Source: Bacillus_BA songklensis (GTDB lineage: Bacteria; Bacillota; Bacilli; Bacillales; Bacillaceae_H). Taken from it: a DNA stretch of 64,000 nucleotides. This document shows, piece by piece, positions 60,414 to 64,000 of the stretch. Location of the stretch: assembly GCF_042649685.1 (NCBI RefSeq), contig NZ_JBHRZT010000020.1, positions 558,001 through 622,000 of the forward strand, read 5' to 3'. Under the pieces are notes generated by a model. That model saw nothing but the letters and a program-made list of their open reading frames with translations, searched no databases and had not been told where the DNA came from. Position 1 is the first letter of the stretch, and each line of letters begins with the position of its first letter. The translations under genes and the position numbers were made by a program.

Positions 60414-62137
60414 GGTTTCACCCCCACCATTTCATGCAAACCTTTTCCAGGTGCCACCATCGGGTACACATTTTCAGTCGGTGCCACATAAAAATTCATT
60501 AAAACGGGTTCATTAGTTGCAAACGCCTCTTTCAATACTTCATGGGCCTCTTTTTCAGTAGCAGCCTGAAGTCCTTTAATACCGTAAGCTTCAGCTAATT
60601 TTAACCAATCTGGCTGATTCGGGATCAAGGAATGAGAGTAACGTTCTTCATAGAAGATTTCCTGCCACTGGCGAACCATTCCTAGTGACTGGTTGTTGAG
60701 AATCACTACTTTAACCGGCAAATCAAGCTCTTTAAGAACGGAAAGTTCTTGAAGAGTCATTTGGAATCCTGCGTCTCCTACAATTGCTACAACCGTCGCT
60801 TCACGGTCAGCCAATTGAGCGCCAATCGCAGCGGGGAAGCCAAACCCCATTGTGCCCAATCCCCCGGATGTTACCCATTTACGCGGCTCCTCAAATTTAT
60901 AATATTGAGCCGCCCACATTTGATGCTGTCCGACGTCTGTTGTGACGATCGCTTCACCCTTTGTATATTGATGAATCAATTCAATGACTTGTTGCGGTTT
61001 TAACAGTTCATCAGATTGTTCATACCAAAGAGGATATTCTTGTTTTCTTTCGGCCAATTGTTTATGCCACTCCGTAAAGTCCCCTTTCCCGCCTTCTTGG
61101 AGTAACAATTGTGTTAAAACTTCCTTCGCATCCCCTACAATCGGAATTTGGGTCGGAACATTTTTTCCAATTTCAGCGGGATCGATATCAATATGGGCTA
61201 CCTTCGCATTCGGAGCAAAATGCTTAAGATTCCCTGTTACCCGGTCATCAAAACGGGCTCCGATGCTGATAAGCAAATCACATTCATACAAAGCCATATT
61301 AGCGGTATATGTCCCGTGCATTCCTGCCATTCCCAAGTTTAAAGGATGATTAGCCGGAAACCCTCCCAAGCCAAGCAATGTATTGGCAACAGGGATGTTT
61401 TCTCTCTCAACATATTCCTTAAATTGTTGTGCTGCATTGGCATGAAGCACTCCTGCCCCAGCCAAGATCACAGGCTTCTTTGCTTTCGTTACGGCTTCTG
61501 CCAGTTTCTTCACTTGCAGCAAGTTAGGCTGATAAGTGGGTTGATAGCCTGGGAGATTCACTTCTTGATCGTAAGAAAAGTCTCCCGCTCCTGTTGCCAT
61601 ATCTTTTGGAATATCAATCAATACCGGACCAGGCCTTCCTGTTGTCGCGATATGAAAAGCTTCTTTAATAATTCTTGGCAAATCTTCAACATGACGGACT
61701 TGGTAGCTATGTTTGGTAATAGGCATCGTAATTCCTAATACATCCGCTTCTTGGAAAGCGTCAGAGCCAATTACATTAGAAGCAACTTGCCCAGTGAAAA
61801 CAACTAACGGGAGTGAATCGATCATTGCATCTGCCAAACCTGTAACAATGTTTGTTGCACCCGGTCCGCTTGTCGCGATAACGACACCTGGCTTTCCAGA
61901 AATTCGAGCATAACCCTCTGCTGCATGAATGCCGCCTTGTTCATGACGCGTTAATACGTGAAACATTCCAGAATTGTAGAGCTTGTCATAAATTGGAAGC
62001 ACCGCTCCACCAGGGTAACCGAAAATGACTTCTACTTTCTCCCTCTTTAACGCTTCAATGAGCATTTCTGCCCCACTCATTTTTACTTTTGTACTTACAG
62101 GTTCTTTCGTTTGCATGTTGGCTCCCACTGTTTCCAT
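60410..62137 (-). CDS. ilvB: Acetolactate synthase catalytic subunit
   Basis: IlvB is the thiamine diphosphate enzyme that opens branched-chain amino acid synthesis. Visible are FGYPGGAVLPIYDKL with the catalytic Glu shortly after (TRHEQGGIHAAEGYAR), the FAD-binding middle domain, and the ThDP motif GDAGFQMTLQELSVLKELDLPVKVVILNN (~455-483). ATG 62137 has AGGTG upstream; ATG 62116 after GGGAG is an equally reasonable start, giving the shorter N-terminus typical of the family. It is first in ilvBHC-leuABCD under a Leu T-box. Confidence 0.97.
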   Translation of the reverse strand: METVGANMQTKEPVSTKVKMSGAEMLIEALKREKVEVIFGYPGGAVLPIYDKLYNSGMFHVLTRHEQGGIHAAEGYARISGKPGVVIATSGPGATNIVTGLADAMIDSLPLVVFTGQVASNVIGSDAFQEADVLGITMPITKHSYQVRHVEDLPRIIKEAFHIATTGRPGPVLIDIPKDMATGAGDFSYDQEVNLPGYQPTYQPNLLQVKKLAEAVTKAKKPVILAGAGVLHANAAQQFKEYVERENIPVANTLLGLGGFPANHPLNLGMAGMHGTYTANMALYECDLLISIGARFDDRVTGNLKHFAPNAKVAHIDIDPAEIGKNVPTQIPIVGDAKEVLTQLLLQEGGKGDFTEWHKQLAERKQEYPLWYEQSDELLKPQQVIELIHQYTKGEAIVTTDVGQHQMWAAQYYKFEEPRKWVTSGGLGTMGFGFPAAIGAQLADREATVVAIVGDAGFQMTLQELSVLKELDLPVKVVILNNQSLGMVRQWQEIFYEERYSHSLIPNQPDWLKLAEAYGIKGLQAATEKEAHEVLKEAFATNEPVLMNFYVAPTENVYPMVAPGKGLHEMVGVKP

Positions 62138-62164
62138 CCTTTCTTTCACCTCATTTTTTATAAA

Positions 62165-62470
62165 ATAAAAAGTCTCCCCACCCCATAATAGACCTAACCA
62201 TTAGTTAGGCCAAAGGGGTGGAAAGACTTTGCTCTCTCCACGGTACCACCCTTGTTCACAATCGTAACGATTGCCTCAAGAATGTGACGAATACGATCAC
62301 ATTCGTTTTGATAACGGGTGCATCCGCTCCTGAACACCCGTCCAACCTTACTCTTTTCATTTCAGGCTGGCGCTCAGAGGTGAGTTCGGCCTAAGGAGGT
62401 AACACCGGCTTCCAGCAACCCGGCTCTCTGTGGATACCTTTTTCCTTAGGATTACTTATCCTCTTCTTCG
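62165..62470 (-). promoter_or_regulatory. T-box leader of the ilv-leu operon (Leu, CUC specifier)
   Basis: The T-box AAGGGTGGTACCGTGG is at 62238-62253. The specifier loop GAACTCACC places CTC (Leu) at 62382-62384. A very strong terminator (AAAGTCTTTCCACCCC... to GGGGTGGGGAGACTTT, 62170-62230) with an internal GGCCTAAC/GTTAGGTC stem precedes a U-run. Low leucyl-tRNA charging should relieve termination, as in B. subtilis ilv-leu. Confidence 0.92.
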
Positions 62471-62488
62471 CTTTATATATGTCGGTTT

Positions 62489-63388
62489 TTAGCTTACATT
62501 GGCATTAACGTCATAAACCTTGATACCATCTGCTACTACCCTTTGACGGAATGCTTCCAGCAAGCGTTTTGTATGCTCGCCGGGTACACCCTTACCAATC
62601 ACTCTTCCATCCACTTTTACAACAGCGATTACTTCAGCCGCCGTTCCAGTTAAAAATACCTCGTCAGCGATATACACATCATGACGTGTAAACGGTTCTT
62701 CTTTCACTTCGTAACCGAGCTCTTTGGCAATATCAATAATAGCATTGCGAGTGATGCCCTCTAATGCTCCAAGATATGTTGGAGGTGTATATAATATGCC
62801 TTTTTTTAGAATGAACACATTATCAGCGGAACCTTCGGCAACATAACCTTGATCATTTAACATAAGCGCTTCGCTTACCCCTGCTAAATGAGCTTCAATT
62901 TTCACTAATACGTTATTTAAATAGTTCAAGGATTTTACTTTCGGACTTAATACATCAGGGCGATTGCGTCTTGTTGCAACTGTAATAATTTCTAATCCTC
63001 TCTCATAAAGTTCCTTTGGAAATAAGGAAAGAGGTTCGGCAATAATGACTAAATTCGGCACACCGCAGTTATAGGGATCTAATCCCAAATTCCCGATCCC
63101 GCGTGATACTACCACACGAATATAAGCATTTTCTAATTTATTTTTAGCTACCGTATCTACAATGAGCTTTGTCATCTCATCTGGTGTTTGTTGAATGTTC
63201 AACATAATGGAATGTGCTGATTTATATAAGCGATCGATATGTTCTTCTAAACGGAAGACGTTGCCGCTGTAGACGCGAATACCTTCAAAGACCCCGTCTC
63301 CGTATAAGAAGCCATGGTCATATACAGAAATCTTCGCATCTTCTTTCTTTACAAACTCGTTGTTTAAATAGATCCACTGTTCTTCCAC
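62489..63388 (-). CDS. ilvE: Branched-chain amino acid aminotransferase (class IV, IlvE type)
   Basis: This PLP class IV aminotransferase makes Leu, Ile and Val from their keto acids. Of its 299 residues, VYDHGFLYGDGVFEGIRVYSG (~22-42), VVSRGIGNLGLDP, the PLP lysine in SPKVKSLNYLNNVL (~158) and EGSADNVFILK / FLTGTAAEVIAV are diagnostic. This is the ~300-residue IlvE form, unlike the ~360-residue YbgE/YwaA of B. subtilis. The GTG start at 63388 follows GGAAGG; the open extension to 63463 lacks family similarity. It lies just upstream of the ilv-leu leader. Confidence 0.93.
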   Translation of the reverse strand: MEEQWIYLNNEFVKKEDAKISVYDHGFLYGDGVFEGIRVYSGNVFRLEEHIDRLYKSAHSIMLNIQQTPDEMTKLIVDTVAKNKLENAYIRVVVSRGIGNLGLDPYNCGVPNLVIIAEPLSLFPKELYERGLEIITVATRRNRPDVLSPKVKSLNYLNNVLVKIEAHLAGVSEALMLNDQGYVAEGSADNVFILKKGILYTPPTYLGALEGITRNAIIDIAKELGYEVKEEPFTRHDVYIADEVFLTGTAAEVIAVVKVDGRVIGKGVPGEHTKRLLEAFRQRVVADGIKVYDVNANVS

Positions 63389-63454
63389 GATGTACACCCT
63401 TCCCTTTGTTACTAAAACAAAATAAAGATCTATTCCAAGATACTCATTTTTTAA

Positions 63455-63469
63455 ATTTTTCAAAAACTT
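63455..63469 (-). promoter_or_regulatory. CodY-box-like site upstream of ilvE
   Basis: AAGTTTTTGAAAAAT on the minus strand differs from the CodY consensus AATTTTCWGAAAATT at 3 of 15 positions. It lies just downstream of the predicted -10, where binding would block transcription. CodY control of branched-chain genes is well known in Firmicutes; binding here is inferred. Confidence 0.35.
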
Positions 63470-63482
63470 TTATTTGAGGACT

Positions 63483-63511
63483 ATCTTACGCCGATTTTCC
63501 GGCTTCGTCAA
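63483..63511 (-). promoter_or_regulatory. Promoter of ilvE
   Basis: TTGACG (63506-63511) and TAAGAT (63483-63488), 17-nt spacer, minus strand. Confidence 0.6.
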
Positions 63512-63757
63512 CACCTTTTTATAAATTTTTAGACAATTTAGACAAGAACAATAAATTGTATACGCTTACAATATTGGTATAGTAATCTTTCCCCTTTTCA
63601 AACTTTTTTGTTCACAAATCGAATCAGCTTAGTATTATTCCATGCCAGAAAATCTGACGAAGCCATTGTTCGGCTATATCGAATACTAATTGTTGAATTT
63701 TCTATTCACCGGCAAGTGCTTTTTACCTTTCCGAATTTCAATCATAACGCAAAAAAA
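63512..63757. other. Gene-free region between ilvE promoter and tRNA terminator
   Basis: AT-rich sequence without a convincing ORF, RNA or repeat on either strand. Confidence 0.4.
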
Positions 63758-63799
63758 CGCTCCTTTCTGATAGTGACAATTCACTAACGAAAAGGAGCG
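63758..63799 (-). terminator. Terminator downstream of tRNA-Arg
   Basis: A 9-bp outer stem CGCTCCTTT / AAAGGAGCG and an inner TAGTGA/TCACTA stem are followed on the minus strand by seven U residues. It lies ~100 nt after the tRNA gene. Confidence 0.8.
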
Positions 63800-63900
63800 C
63801 TTTACGCACACGTTCTGTACGATTATTCTATATGTAAATCCATCGGTTTCGATTTTCCGTCGAGTCATCGTATACTTGATGCGATGTGATATGTATAAAA

Positions 63901-63977
<77 letters not shown>

Positions 63978-64000
63978 TTAATAACCTTAACGACAATATT

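Overview
The window is a chromosomal stretch from a spore-forming member of the Bacillaceae. Gene order follows the Bacillus subtilis nadABC / pheA-obg-spo0B / rpmA-rplU / spoIVF / min-mre / radC-maf / comC-folC-valS / spoVID / hem / lon-clpX-tig / leu-ilv region almost gene for gene. An RNase E/G-family gene lies between rplU and spoIVFB, and class IV ilvE lies beside the ilv-leu operon. B. subtilis 168 is not known to have an RNase E/G homologue, so the host is probably a non-subtilis lineage, perhaps nearer Geobacillus/Aeribacillus-type bacilli. Genus and species cannot be fixed from the sequence alone.

Layout, mostly on the minus strand: (1) 1-1778, spore coat genes (a partial CotS/YsxE-like gene and safA). 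(2) 2043-7345, NAD synthesis: nadB-nadC-nadA, divergent from nifS and the regulator gene niaR. (3) 7605-10831, pheA, pheB, obg, spo0B. (4) 11163-12260, the L21 leader with rplU, prp and rpmA. (5) 12380-15604, rng and spoIVFA-spoIVFB. (6) 15833-19820, minD, minC and mreBCD. (7) 20041-25527, radC split by a 4.8-kb nested group II intron. (8) 25544-30588, maf, spoIIB, comC, remnants of what may have been a type IV pilus locus, and folC. (9) 30829-36875, valS with a T-box, a small membrane protein, ysxE and spoVID. (10) 37184-43416, the haem operon hemAXCDBL. (11) 43700-52668, a YsxD-like membrane protein, engB, lonA, lonB, clpX, tig. (12) 52880-63388, ysoA, the Leu T-box ilvBHC-leuABCD operon and ilvE. 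(13) tRNA-Arg(UCU) at the right edge.

The standout feature is the radC locus. A complete IIA, LtrA-type group II intron (20245-25041) sits in frame between codons 162 and 163 of radC. A second complete group II intron with a different reverse transcriptase (22246-24562) sits inside the first, just upstream of its domain IV ORF. Removing the inner intron restores an Ll.LtrB-like intron of about 2.48 kb. Removing both restores a 229-residue RadC. Both 5' ends (GTGCG), both domain V hairpins, both 3' AC ends and an exon-binding/intron-binding pairing for each intron can be read from the sequence. This is a bacterial twintron in a chromosomal housekeeping gene.

Other accessory signals are two copies of a ~57-bp palindromic element placed just after intrinsic terminators, three copies of a structured intergenic repeat beginning AGAAAAGCG, tandem repeats within spoVID, and a pilin-like remnant next to an intact prepilin peptidase gene. 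The rest is conserved housekeeping, sporulation and biosynthesis.
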